In this document: piece after piece, positions 8,427 through 17,500 of the stretch
Position numbering within the stretch: the stretch's first letter is position 1
Layout of the letters: every line of letters begins with the position of its first letter
Source: Cristatella mucedo
Taxonomy: Eukaryota; Bryozoa; Phylactolaemata; Cristatellidae
NCBI GenBank assembly: GCA_009760855.2
Contig: WPIO01000060.1
Coordinates: 687,501 to 705,000 of the forward strand
Direction: 5' to 3'
DNA: 17,500 nt
Notes under the pieces: generated by a model
Told to the model about the DNA's origin: nothing
What the model saw: only the letters and a program-made list of their open reading frames with translations
Database searches by the model: none
Program-made: the position numbers and the translations under genes

Positions 8427-8622
8427 GTCTGTAACTCCACAAAGTCATAAAGACTATGTGAGTGTTACGCAGGATAGTTTTGTATAGCTCACTCACAGCC
8501 TAAGCGGCATTCAGTACGAATTCGGTAGCCAACAGACTTCGTCTCACGCAACAAAGAGAAAGTGGGAAGCATAGCAGAGTCAGGAGAGCAGTTGAGGGAG
8601 TGAGTAGCATGGAAGTAGTAGC

Positions 8623-9932
8623 TCAGGACCGCTGAAAAGAATGAGCCATAGTCGACAGTAGGAGAGTAGTTGTCGTTTCGTAAGAATTGTGGAAGCGAGT
8701 TTCCCAGTCTATGACCTGCAGAGCTAAAGCTTCTGACGTACCGGTCTTTAAGCGGAGTAATGGAACAGCTAATATTTTGTCCACACAGGACCTGAGGGCA
8801 CGAAGAGGCTGAAACTGATGCAGCAGTTCAGCTAGGTACGAAGGAGCCAAGCCGTGGCGGGCCTTGTGGATCAGCGTAAGAACTTTGATTTGTATCCGTT
8901 GCTCAACCGGCATCCGTCCTAGCTCTTTAAGCGAAGGAGACACGTGCTCAAACCTCTGGGACTTGAAGAGTAGACTTGCAGCCATATTCAAAGTCAGCTG
9001 CAGTGGCCTACATGCTTTCTTTGGTAGCCCAGCCAAAAAGGAATTACAATAATCAAGCCGAGACAGAACTAAGGAGCTAGTTAAATTTGTTGCAAGCAAC
9101 TGTGGGAGACAGCTCCTGACCTTGGATAGGGATAGGACGTGATGGCTAGCTGTAGAAGCAGTCTTCTGAATGAAGCTTTTAAAGTTGAGGCAGCTGTCGA
9201 ACACGACACCTAAATTTTGAGCACGTGGTGATGATCGCACAACAGCATCGCCTATTACAAGAGCAAAGCCTTTTAATCCAGCCACACGCTTAGGGTGTCG
9301 TATGAGCAGCAGTTCGGTTTGATCATCACTTCATTTCAGGATGTTTTCCTACATCCAGGATCGAATGTCGGCAAGGCAAGCACTCAGTTTCCCAGTTGCT
9401 GCAGCAGATTCCGACGGTTTGAATGACAAATACAGCTGAATATTGTCAGCATTCAAGTGAAATCCTATTCCACGGGCTTTAATCACTTTTCCCAGAGGTT
9501 GAGTGTAAATGGAGAACAGCAAGGGGTCGAGAGCGGACTCTTGATGGACTCCACAGGTGTGTGAGACCTGACCCCCACACGACACGGATTGAACAAAATC
9601 AGATAAGTACGATTTAAACCACGCCAGTGCCTCATCTTCCAGACCGATCGTTGTTCTCAATCGTTCAAGTAGAACATCGGATCAATAGTGTCGAGGGCAA
9701 CTTTCTGATCTAGCAGAGCTGGGGCAGTGAAATTCCTGTCATCATTGCCCCGTAGAGTGTCATTGTTAAAACGGAGGAGAGCAGTTTCAGTGGAGTACTG
9801 CCTCTTGAACCCCGACTGAAATGTTTCTGACATTTCATTCTTTTCAATATGTTCAACCAGCTGCTCAACAGCAATTTTTCTCAAGAATCTTCGACAAAAA
9901 AGGAAGAAGGAAAACTGGGTGATAGTTTGCAA
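8623..9932 (-). pseudogene. Reverse transcriptase remnant of LINE copy C
   Basis: One reading frame covers 9660 down to 8623. It is interrupted only by TAG at 9349-9351 and TGA at 9331-9333, reading WM-stop-ENILK-stop-SDDQTELLL. The N-terminal RT part (9657-9932) lies in another frame, so there is a frameshift near 9657, and a further one near 9900, where NYHPVFLLPFLSKILE is readable in a third frame. Key motifs are damaged. Motif A reads ALDTID, motif B reads GVHQESALDPLLFSIYT, and motif C reads NADN in place of YADD (9442-9453). The C-terminal segment is well preserved, with SRLDYCNSFLAGLPKKACR and HGLAPSYL. It cannot make an active enzyme. Confidence 0.85.
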
Positions 9933-9989
9933 GGACCCCTACGTACAAGGGAGCAGGAACAGTAAAGAAGACCGAACAACGATCCAAGA

Positions 9990-10590
9990 GATTCAGCGGG
10001 CACACCACAAGGTCAGTGGGGAAGACATCCTTAGTGATCACGAAATCTAAAATATGGCCACCGACGTGGTGGTATGAATAACGTGCTGGACTAAACCAAA
10101 ATTCTCCAGACGGTCAAGAAATGAGCGGACCTGGCTGTTGCTAGGGTTTTCAACGTGAATATTGAAGTCTCCAGCAATCAGTAACGGCCTGTCGCACACA
10201 CAAATAATTTAGCAAGGCACTCTGAAAACTATTCTATAAACAAGCTTAGACAGCCAGAAAGAGGTCGGTACATCACAACGAGGACCTAATTGCAACTGAT
10301 TCAAACGACGACCCATGCGAAAAACTGCACATCTTATAGCCAAAAGTCTTACGAACAACAATTGCAACATAGCCTTGCCAAAAAACAACAATTGCCACCA
10401 ACCTTGTCAATGTGCATGGGCTGATAGAATGAGCCCGGATAGGGTGGTCTCAGTTATACAGCTACTGGAACAAGGCGTCATCCAAGTTTTGGTAAGCAGA
10501 AATGCATCCAGCTTCTCCTGGACCACCTGATCACGGATAAGTAACCTCTTGGTTTTAACGAGTGGACATTTAGTAGGCAGAATTTGAGAG
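9990..10590 (-). pseudogene. APE-type endonuclease remnant of LINE copy C
   Basis: Read on the minus strand, fragments in shifting frames recall the apurinic-endonuclease fold of L2-type LINEs. They are CLLNVHSLK (10553-10579; the start of the domain), LLTKTWM (10479-10499; normally LxETWL, so the catalytic Glu is replaced by Lys), a VxxYRPLSG-like stretch (about 10255-10285), and GDFNIHV (10152-10172; the catalytic Asp/Asn motif, intact). The final SDH motif region is disrupted. Stops and frameshifts are frequent. The domain order and spacing match a real element rather than chance. Confidence 0.75.
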
Positions 10591-10690
10591 GCTGTCCTAC
10601 AACTGCGCGATGCCGATGAAGTAGCTTGTATTCAAGTCGGCGCGTATGCGGCCCCGCAGAATACTTTCAAATTTGAATTGGACCTTAGTG

Positions 10691-12373
10691 ACGGCCACCG
10701 GTCGACGTTTCACAACATGCCGAGTCACGGCAGGTGAGCTACTAACCCAACGAGTACTATCCAGCGCTTTAAACTACGGGTCGTGGGTTGGATAGCCGAG
10801 CTGTTGATAGGGCGAACCTAGGCTGCAGAAAGGTTCTCACCGACCCGCCGAAGAAGGCCCGCCGGTAGGTATCGACTAATGGCGACATCACACCTTATGC
10901 TAAGCAGGTCCTGTTTTGTGTAGTATATCTGAGGACAGCTCATAAATAGTCACAGCGAAGATAGCAGCAGAATACCGAAGGTATCATGGAGAAATCAGGT
11001 AAAGGTCCGCACCACGCTGGAGTCGCACGAGGCCGCTCTCTAGCGTTTTGTGTGCTTTTGCGTACTTTTCGTAGCATCTCAGCGGTGTCTTTTTGCACGC
11101 TTTCTTTAGCAGACAAATACCCTGCTATTCATTAGCTATTGGTTATTGCTTCTCTTGCATTGAACAATAGATCGCCTAAGTAGTGACTAAGTTATCTTAG
11201 GGTGCTGTACAGAAGACTTTATTACATTATTATGGTTATTAATTTACTCGCGAATGACGTCACAAGATTCGTGAATTTTCGACATTTAGATGAAATCTCT
11301 AAACGCACATGTTCCTCACAGAATTTTCTCGGTCCGTGTGCGCTGTCCTTCTGTTGGTATGCAGGCTTACATTATGCATGTTATTACTAGCGAAGTGATA
11401 TGTTTCCTTTGCAGAATATGCAGAGTGATTAGTAAGAGTTTATTATCTTGGAGTGATATTCAAAAGTCTTACTATTACCATTTATAGTATCATTAATATC
11501 CTTATAACAAGATATCTTACATTGGCGGTGAGTCTGAATCTCGGTTTGTAGGAAATAGAGGCAGATTTAGGCAGGGGGCTGGGGCTACCTATGAGCACCG
11601 TTGGCAAGGCGGATGAGTAAACTGAGAGGGAAGAGGTAGGAATAAAATGGCAGTGATTTTGAAACGACGAGCCTGAGCCTGGTCATCAAACCGGTCCGAA
11701 AAAGGATCGACTTTGTGATCGCTGCCAAGAGTCAGTCCAAGGCAGCTAGCTGCAGCACGTGCCGAAAATGGCTGGAGCGGATTTCGTTGCCGATTTCAGT
11801 ACGATCGTCCTAACAATATCCAGACTGCTATCAAATGACTAAAACAACTCTCTGGACTTGTTTAATGTTCGAGCTCGTGCATTGATGGCTGTTTGCGAGC
11901 GCTACTAGCGCAAGGAAAATCGGGGCACGTTGAGGGGCACGAGGGCGGAGCGGAGCACGTGGAGGGGCACACGCTACGTGCCTACTGAGATGCATCGCTC
12001 GGTCATCGCTCGGGCACGCAGTGCTGCACAACCTCGACCGAGGCATTATCGGGTGGCGAAGCCAGTTTCAGAGATCCTGAGGAGGAAGCGATTTGTTGAG
12101 TGGCCCGCATCGCCAGTCAGCTCGTAGGTTAATGAAGCCAAGCTCTCTTCAAAGGCTGAGTAATCGACCGGCAAACATTTGCAGTGGCTCCCGTGCGACT
12201 TGCGCCACCGTTGATACGTAATACGCTTTCTCTTTAAGACCTGAGTTCTGGCTGCTGCTGGGCCAGAATAATGCTCGTGCAAGAGCTCAAATACAGCGAT
12301 GAGAAATCCCGCTGGGCTGCTTCTTCAGGCCGATGTGCAGGTCGAGGTGGGCGTGGGAGGGCGGTGAAAACTG
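10691..12373. other. Intergenic; possible 5' LINE or SINE-like remnant, no gene
   Basis: The stretch 10720-10880 has GGGTCGTGGGTTGGATAGCC, which loosely resembles the B-box region of a tRNA-derived SINE, but no good A box lies upstream. It may instead be LINE 5' sequence. From 11100 to 11560 the DNA is AT-rich, with a TGACGTCA palindrome at 11255-11262. A 20-base motif CGG(G/A)GCACGT(T/G)GAGGGGCAC recurs 30 bp apart at 11921-11940 and 11951-11970. No coding region is recognised. Confidence 0.4.
11921..11970. repeat. Short direct repeat, 30-bp period
   Basis: Two copies of a 20-base motif (11921-11940 and 11951-11970) differ at two positions. The second contains CACGTG. This may be a small regulatory duplication or chance slippage. 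Confidence 0.6.
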
Positions 12374-12409
12374 GCGGCAGCAGCAGCAGCAGCAGCAGCA
12401 GCAGCGGCA

Positions 12410-12478
<69 letters not shown>

Positions 12479-12488
12479 GCAGCAGCAG
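12374..12488. repeat. Compound (CAG)n-(CGG)n-(CAG)n microsatellite
   Basis: About 30 bases of CAG units are followed by about 65 bases of nearly pure CGG (written GCGGCGGC...), then again CAG units. On either strand this yields artefactual Ser/Gly, Ala or Pro/Leu homopolymer ORFs. No flanking gene uses it. CGG and CAG tracts are known to form hairpins and to be length-unstable. Confidence 0.95.
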
Positions 12489-12648
12489 ATAACTCCGTAC
12501 GCTATGTGAGAGCTTCAAAGCTCAAGTTAGCGAAAGGTAATCTTAGGCTCGATAAAAGCAATCCAAAGAACGCTAGGGGGAGGGGGCGTGACCGACCGAG
12601 TTTAGGTCACGCTCGACGGTCGGCTGCCAGCACTCGCACCAAGACGCG

Positions 12649-12688
12649 GGAGGTGCAGCCGGCAGCCGAGGCTGCCGGCTGCACCTCC
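12649..12688. repeat. Perfect 19-bp palindrome with 2-base centre
   Basis: The arm at 12649-12667 (GGAGGTGCAGCCGGCAGCC) is exactly complementary to 12670-12688, with only GA between them. Nineteen perfect base pairs with almost no spacer is far beyond chance. A cruciform, a recent snap-back duplication, or a binding site for a dimeric factor are all possible. Confidence 0.9.
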
Positions 12689-12902
12689 GACGCAGACTGC
12701 AGTGTGAATTATCGGCTAATCTCGGCAATGACGAGGCCTGGCCATTCCACCCTGGTCAGCATTGCACCATTCGGCTTCGGCGTCTGCTGTTGCCGCAGAG
12801 ATCCGTTTGGGGCCACTCGTTTCCTTTAGCCCTCCGTCCCCCACGCCCCCTACCATTGTCTCGGTGCTCCGTACCAGCTGGCAGCCCAGCTGGCTGCACT
12901 TT

Positions 12903-12910
12903 TATATAAA
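12903..12910 (+). promoter_or_regulatory. TATA-like box
   Basis: TATATAAA stands in a GC-rich neighbourhood (CTTTTATATAAACCGCCC), so it is conspicuous. No strong TCAGT initiator is seen 25-35 bp downstream and no recognisable plus-strand gene follows, so a promoter here is only a possibility. Confidence 0.3.
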
Positions 12911-13215
12911 CCGCCCACCACTTTTTATGCAAACCCGACTGCTTGCAAAAACCAACGGACTCGATGTCAAAGGCCGGCTCGACGGCAGCTGCTAGAAACG
13001 AGAGCACCCACGCGGTGGGGGCGCGGAGCGATTTTTGAACGAATACCGAGGCACCGAGCGAAGCGTCGATCGGACGGACGCAGGTGTTTTAAAGTGTCGC
13101 TGCGCTAGTTTGTTGCACCTGTCGAGCGGCACTGAGGCCTGCGCTGTCCGCCATCGCCGCTCGCTTCGAACTTGCTTCAAGGTGGCAGAAATTCTTACGC
13201 TGCCGAGGAATTTCG

Positions 13216-13246
13216 CAATGTGTGCACGCACGCCGTGCACACATTG
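13216..13246. repeat. Perfect 13-bp inverted repeat
   Basis: CAATGTGTGCACG (13216-13228) pairs exactly with CGTGCACACATTG (13234-13246) around a 5-base loop CACGC. It is the first of a group of structured sequences ending at 13343. Confidence 0.85.
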
Positions 13247-13279
13247 AAGGACTCATTTACAAGATCAAACCCTTTGGCT

Positions 13280-13343
13280 CCGCGGAGTATCGCTGCTCCG
13301 CGGTGCGCATCCTATTCTATCGCTGCGCGATATCGCTGCGCGA
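13280..13343. repeat. Hairpin plus 13-bp tandem sharing the octamer TATCGCTG
   Basis: CCGCGGAG (13280-13287) and CTCCGCGG (13296-13303) form a hairpin whose 8-base loop is TATCGCTG. The same octamer opens both units of the following tandem repeat TATCGCTGCGCGA (13318-13330 and 13331-13343). The shared octamer suggests the three copies derive from one another. Confidence 0.75.
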
Positions 13344-13587
13344 TAGCGACGAAGAGAAAGGTGAATGGCAATGCCTCCCCGCAGACGCGCAGCGGTAGTT
13401 ACGACGGCTGTATTGTGAGCAGACGAAGCAGCAGGCGACACACGCGGGCGTGCATACTGTATAGCAGCCGTCGGGCGGGCTGCTCCAGAGCTCGCGGCGT
13501 GGAGAGAGGGAGGGAGAGTGTGTGCAGCGTGCGCACAGGTCGACGCTCAAGCAAGCAAGACGTCAAAATGCGCGCCAAGGATGCGGT

Positions 13588-13593
13588 CACGTG
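13588..13593. promoter_or_regulatory. CACGTG E-box (first of pair)
   Basis: GGTCACGTGCC contains the palindromic CACGTG core, 52 bp left of the G-rich tandem array. bHLH factors of the USF, Myc or clock class are known to bind it. Binding here is inferred. Confidence 0.35.
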
Positions 13594-13634
13594 CCGGCAC
13601 GGAGCACGCCCATTGGGCGGCCGGAACGTCGGCT

Positions 13635-13685
13635 GGGGGGCGGGGCGTGCGGGCGTGCGGGCGTGCGGGCGTGCGGGCGTGCGGG
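13635..13685 (+). repeat. G-rich 8-bp tandem array, G-quadruplex-type
   Basis: The unit GCGTGCGG repeats five times (13645-13684) after GGGGGG and GGGG runs. Seven G-tracts of three or more (13635, 13642, 13651, 13659, 13667, 13675 and 13683) are spaced by 1-5 bases, satisfying the usual quadruplex rule with spare tracts. The apparent RACGRAGV peptide repeats in the plus frames are by-products. Confidence 0.9.
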
Positions 13686-13694
13686 CGGCGGAAC

Positions 13695-13700
13695 CACGTG
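13695..13700. promoter_or_regulatory. CACGTG E-box (second of pair)
   Basis: CCACGTGAC contains the CACGTG core with the flanks preferred by USF/MITF-type factors. It lies 10 bp right of the G-rich tandem, so the two E-boxes bracket that array. Confidence 0.35.
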
Positions 13701-13822
13701 ACGGCGACGGCGCGCCCGTCGCGCGGTATCGGGCGACGTTGTGCGGTGAATCTACTCTCCTCCTAAACGAAACGCCGGTTGGATTGGGCTCCCATCGTTG
13801 CAGGACAGCCGACTCTGCTGCC

Positions 13823-13842
13823 GAGTCAAAGGTCAAAGGTTA
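13823..13842 (+). promoter_or_regulatory. Three nuclear-receptor half-sites in DR1 spacing
   Basis: GAGTCA-A-AGGTCA-A-AGGTTA reads as three AGGTCA-like half-sites each separated by one A. The DR1 arrangement is known to bind HNF4, COUP-TF (Seven-up) and RXR/USP dimers. The central site is perfect and the others each differ by one base. Spacing this regular is more convincing than a single half-site. Confidence 0.5.
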
Positions 13843-14002
13843 CACCGCGCGCGCGTCCGAGAGCGCGACGACGTTGCAAGCTCCGCGGGAAGCACCGGTC
13901 GCAGCGGCGGCAGAGAGTTTAAATCGAACGACCGTCGCGAGCGATCCAGGCGGCGCCGAGGTCGCTCGCTGTCCGAGGGCGGCGAAGGCATAACGCCGCC
14001 GC

Positions 14003-14020
14003 ATCGAGCGGACGCTCGAT
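14003..14020. repeat. Short perfect palindrome
   Basis: ATCGAGCG (14003-14010) and CGCTCGAT (14013-14020) flank GA. This is a minor palindrome in a GCGC-rich segment, with no known function. Confidence 0.6.
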
Positions 14021-14926
14021 CGCGCGCTCATAATCTCGGCGCGATTAGCGCGCTCGCGCGCGCCGGCTTGGCTCCGATGCCGCAGTGCAGCGTTTGCTTA
14101 ACGTCCGCTTAGTTTCCTTTGCGCACGAAAGCCTTACGCACGGCGCTTCCTTCCTCTTATTCTCCCGGGCCGATAGCGCCAGCCACCGCCAGGGGCGCAG
14201 CAGTCGATTGCAGTGGATTGCACTGGAAAGCGCTCGCGCGTGCACTAGTACGAATTTTCGTCGGTGCACACTAGAAAAGCTGATGGCTTACTTTAGCGTC
14301 CAAGTTGGAGCTTCGTGCAGCTGATTTATTTTCGGATTTGCATGCGCTGGACTAAACTGGATTGTGCTAGTGGCTAGCGTCTTAGCTTCGAACTTGCACG
14401 GGGACGCGCGTCAGCGAGGGCACGAAAATCGGTGGGTAGGCTATGACGACCGCACGCTTCAACACTGACACGAAACTTGAGGTTCCCGCCGCCACCGCCA
14501 CAGATTTTCAGTCGGTTTTCGCGAATATACTGATCTTTATTAGAAAATAATCAATATTAGAGCGAATCTACTAGAACTGTTGTAGATTGCGTTACCTCGT
14601 TGCACCCGTCCACTTCCACCGAACGCGGGCCTCTGGCTGCCCGCGGTCGATGGCCGCGCGCGGCAGCAGAGGCGGCGGCAGCGGCGGCGGCGGCGGCGAC
14701 GGCAGGGGTGGCGGTAGAAGTGGTGGTGGCGTTGGCAGAGTCTCCGCCGATTTATCGGCTGAACCATTTCTGCGCGCGGGCACTGCAGCCGCGGGCACTG
14801 CACTCATGATGTCCGTCGACGAATTGCAAGCGCTTTCTCGGAGTAGGGGAGGCCAGCTCCGCAAGTCTCCTACGGCAAGTCGCCTCGGGGAGCCGGCGTG
14901 TTCTGGCTCTTCCAGCACGCTCTCTA

Positions 14927-15215
14927 TTGTAATGTATTTCCGCCTGTAACCCCTCCACAAAGCCACAAAGCCTATGTGAGCAAAACGCAGGAGAGTTTTA
15001 TGTAGTGCACCCACAGCCTAAGCGGCTTTCGGTACGCAATTGGCAGCCAGCAGACTTCATCTCACGCAAAAAGGAGAAAGTGGGAAGTATAGCAGAGTCA
15101 GGAGAGCAGTTGAGGTAGCGAGTAGCATAGAAGTAGAAGCTCAGGACCGCTGAAAAGGATTGGCCATTATCGGCAGCAGGAGAGGAACTGCCGTTTCGCA
15201 AGAAACGCGTAAGTG
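14927..15215 (-). mobile_element. LINE copy D, 5'-truncated 3' end
   Basis: It matches copy C from its tail onward, with TTGTAATGTAT then TTCCGCCTGTAAC at the left edge. Long near-identical blocks follow, such as AGAAAGTGGGAAG, GCAGAGTCAGGAGAGCAGTTG and AAGCTCAGGACCGCTGAAAA (compare 8560-8640). It breaks off near 15215, before the reverse transcriptase, as expected for aborted target-primed reverse transcription. By eye it is closer to copy C than copies A and B are, suggesting a later insertion. Confidence 0.85.
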
Positions 15216-16370
15216 AGTTCTGAGAATTCCTCGCCGGCGGCGCTGTCGCGCGAAATTGGAACTATGCCGGGTCTGAGAACGCCAATTTGAGGGCGAACGA
15301 GACCGCCCGCAGGCGCCAAGTCCCGGGTCGTCGAAGCCTCGGACGTCGTGTTGCATTGCCAAGGTCGGTTCAGAATCAAAATAGACTCGGAATCGTTGCG
15401 ACGCCGAGCGCCGAGAGCGCGTCTGGGCGCCCGAGCGGTGGCCGAGCGTAAAATGCCGCCACTGGCCGGCGGCGCTCCGCAGTCAATCCGCTGGCCGCCG
15501 ACCGATGGCGAATAGGATCTCGCAGCGTGCAGCTGATTATCGGGAGCGACGCTCTCGCCCGGATCGATGCGGCCGCTCCGGCGGCCAGCCCCAGCCACTT
15601 CCCCGCGCGTCTGCTGTCCGAAGCTCAAAAGGCGAAGCGGCGAAGCCTGAAACCCGCGGAGCGTCGTGCGCGCTGGCGCGCGCTTTAAATTCGCGCCGCA
15701 AATAAACGCCTCGCTGGATGGAAAGGTGCTCGCGTCGAGCGTACGGCGAGGACCGCACCGGTACGCTCATGTTCTGGAGAAGACTGCATTAGTCCTGGTG
15801 AATCTTTGCGATTCTAATACTTTTTTTCTGACCGCCGTTTCACTAGGTTCGATAATCGGAAGTGACTACGGGCTGTAGACGTGTAGACGGTCCGGTCAGC
15901 AGCAGCGGCGAAGTTCACGTCCGCGCCCAGCATCCAGGACTCGGAATAACGCGGCTAACTGCGCCACCTGGCGGTGCCCTACGCGCCGGCGAGATGGCAC
16001 CACGGTTGGAGAGCGAGAGCCGAAGCCCGAAACAGCGAACCGAAACAACTACCGACGCTCGACCTCGACCTTGGCAGAGCGGGGTTGCGTGGTGGCAGGG
16101 GCGTTACCGCCGAGCAGGCGAAGGCGCGGCGCTGAGTGAACCGAATGACCTCGTGGCATCGCTGGCATCGGAGCATTGCTGCGCGAGTTCGTGCGCTTCT
16201 AGCCGGCGCGCGTAGAGAGGCGCCGTAAAGCGGGGAAAACGAGAGGCAGCGTAAGCCGCACGAAGCTTCGCTCGAGCGCGCTCCGTAGGACGCCTCGCCG
16301 GCGGCCGCTGCCGTGGCGAGTCGGGCTTTTATGTAACCAGCCGCTAGCTGCGACGTTCGTTCGTCGCAGT
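15216..16370. other. GC-rich intergenic, no gene recognised
   Basis: CpG-dense, with open frames on both strands that are Arg/Ala-rich and unfamiliar. GAGCGTAC/GTACGCTC at 15737-15744 and 15761-15768 form a small inverted repeat. AATAAA occurs near 15701. I see no exon that I can support. Confidence 0.45.
15961..15978 (-). promoter_or_regulatory. CTCF-like motif, third site
   Basis: On the minus strand this reads GGCACCGCCAGGTGGCGC, containing the CCGCCAGGTGGCGC form of the CTCF consensus. Its orientation is opposite to the site at 3202-3218, so these two point toward each other across the LINE-rich intergenic region. Occupancy is inferred only. Confidence 0.35.
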
Positions 16371-16377
16371 GGCGGCA

Positions 16378-16448
<71 letters not shown>

Positions 16449-16450
16449 AG
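16371..16450. repeat. (CGG)n microsatellite
   Basis: About 80 bases of nearly pure GGC/CGG units, followed within 15 bases by a C-run (CCCCCCCCACCCCCC, about 16461-16475). Poly-Arg frames on the minus strand come from this tract. Probably length-variable. Confidence 0.95.
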
Positions 16451-16669
16451 TCAGCGAATTCCCCCCCCACCCCCCGACGAGCACGGGCTGAGCACCACAA
16501 CCGCACTCCGGCGCTTTTGCAGGCGTGCTCGCGAGCGCCTCTTTATAGATTTTTCGGCCATTACGCGGGCGGCTCTCGCGGTCGAGAAGTCCAAGTAAAA
16601 CGCTTCACGCGGTCGGGCCCCAACCCGGACGCCGCTAGAGATGGCCAGACCAGAAACTCGAGACCGTCG

Positions 16670-17500
<831 letters not shown>

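Larger units (their letters stand above)
8398..10690 (-). mobile_element. LINE copy C, near full-length decayed L2/CR1-group element
   Basis: The element runs on the minus strand from an endonuclease start near 10580 to a 3' tail of three TTACA units (plus-strand TGTAA at 8398-8412). APE-type endonuclease, then reverse transcriptase, then a C-terminal segment ending before a WNSLP-like motif is the order known for the L2/CR1 group. An internal deletion near 9935-9990 removes most of the linker between endonuclease and RT. The sequence upstream of the endonuclease (to about 10690) still appears to belong to the element, with the segment HRAVVGQPLKFCLLNVHSLK. The true 5' end is not visible. Confidence 0.85.
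12489..14926. other. CpG-dense intergenic block, no recognised ORF
   Basis: About 2.4 kb of mostly GC-rich DNA. Several open frames reach 80-270 codons (for example plus-strand 13172-13993), but they are Arg/Ala/Ser-rich, match nothing I know, and often lack ATG starts. A Gly-rich frame near 14650-14735 follows a GGC-rich run. The block holds the hairpins, the TATA-like box, E-boxes, the G-rich tandem and nuclear-receptor half-sites listed separately. A promoter, an enhancer or a non-coding exon is plausible. Confidence 0.4.

Noticed and set aside
10720-10880. tRNA-derived SINE head
   Set aside because: Only a loose B-box-like match was found, without a convincing A box at the right distance. 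It may simply be LINE 5' sequence.
13172-13993. Plus-strand 273-codon open frame
   Set aside because: It runs through hairpins and the G-rich tandem, is Arg/Ala/Ser-biased with no domain, and resembles composition-driven open frames elsewhere in the window.
14164-14198. Further CTCF-like match in GCCACCGCCAGGGGCGCAG
   Set aside because: It lacks one base of the AG(A/G)(G/T)GGCGC core spacing, so I did not count it with the other three.
14650-14926. Gly-rich plus-strand frame starting MAARGSRGGG
   Set aside because: It could be a short exon, but it is driven by a GGC-rich run and reads into LINE copy D. There is no splice or homology support.

Overview
The window looks like nuclear DNA of an arthropod, most plausibly an insect. 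The evidence is a class A receptor of the invertebrate muscarinic type, decayed copies of an L2/CR1-group LINE, long microsatellites (TA, GA, CGG, CAG) and dense CpG without obvious depletion. There are no bacterial-style operons, tRNA or rRNA genes or CRISPR arrays that I could see. I cannot name the species.

Layout. Positions 1-816 hold a stem-loop of about 64 nt and the probable 3' end of the first gene (AATAAA on the minus strand at 532-537). Positions 817-3054, minus strand, carry the only convincing protein-coding gene: a 745-residue muscarinic acetylcholine receptor-like GPCR in one uninterrupted reading frame, with a loop of roughly 375 residues between TM5 and TM6. Its 5' flank (3055-3440) is GC-rich, with a CTCF-like motif and a short tandem array. 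From 4196 to 15215 at least four copies of one LINE family are scattered. Copy A is at 4196-4603 on the plus strand. Copies B (6505-7950), C (8398-10690) and D (14927-15215) are on the minus strand. Copy C keeps pieces of both the APE-type endonuclease and the reverse transcriptase, but it is broken by stops, frameshifts and an internal deletion. Between and after these copies lie AT-rich intergenic DNA, a CAG/CGG array (12374-12488), and a CpG-dense segment (about 12600-14300). That segment has hairpins, a TATA-like box, two CACGTG boxes, a G-quadruplex-type tandem repeat and three nuclear-receptor half-sites in tandem. The right end (15216-17500) is GC-rich with a CGG array and a GA array, and no gene that I recognise.

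How it works together. The window is one neural receptor gene next to a repeat-rich, possibly regulatory, intergenic region. The CpG-dense block at 12.6-14.3 kb is the best candidate for a second promoter or enhancer, but nothing in sequence alone links it to the receptor. Most other long open frames are on GC-rich or simple-repeat DNA and overlap the receptor or repeats in shadow frames. I see no clear new multi-gene system. The observations most worth checking are the ligand-pocket substitutions in the receptor, the long stem-loop beside its 3' end, the convergent LINE-tail structure, and the clustered motifs near 13.6-13.85 kb.
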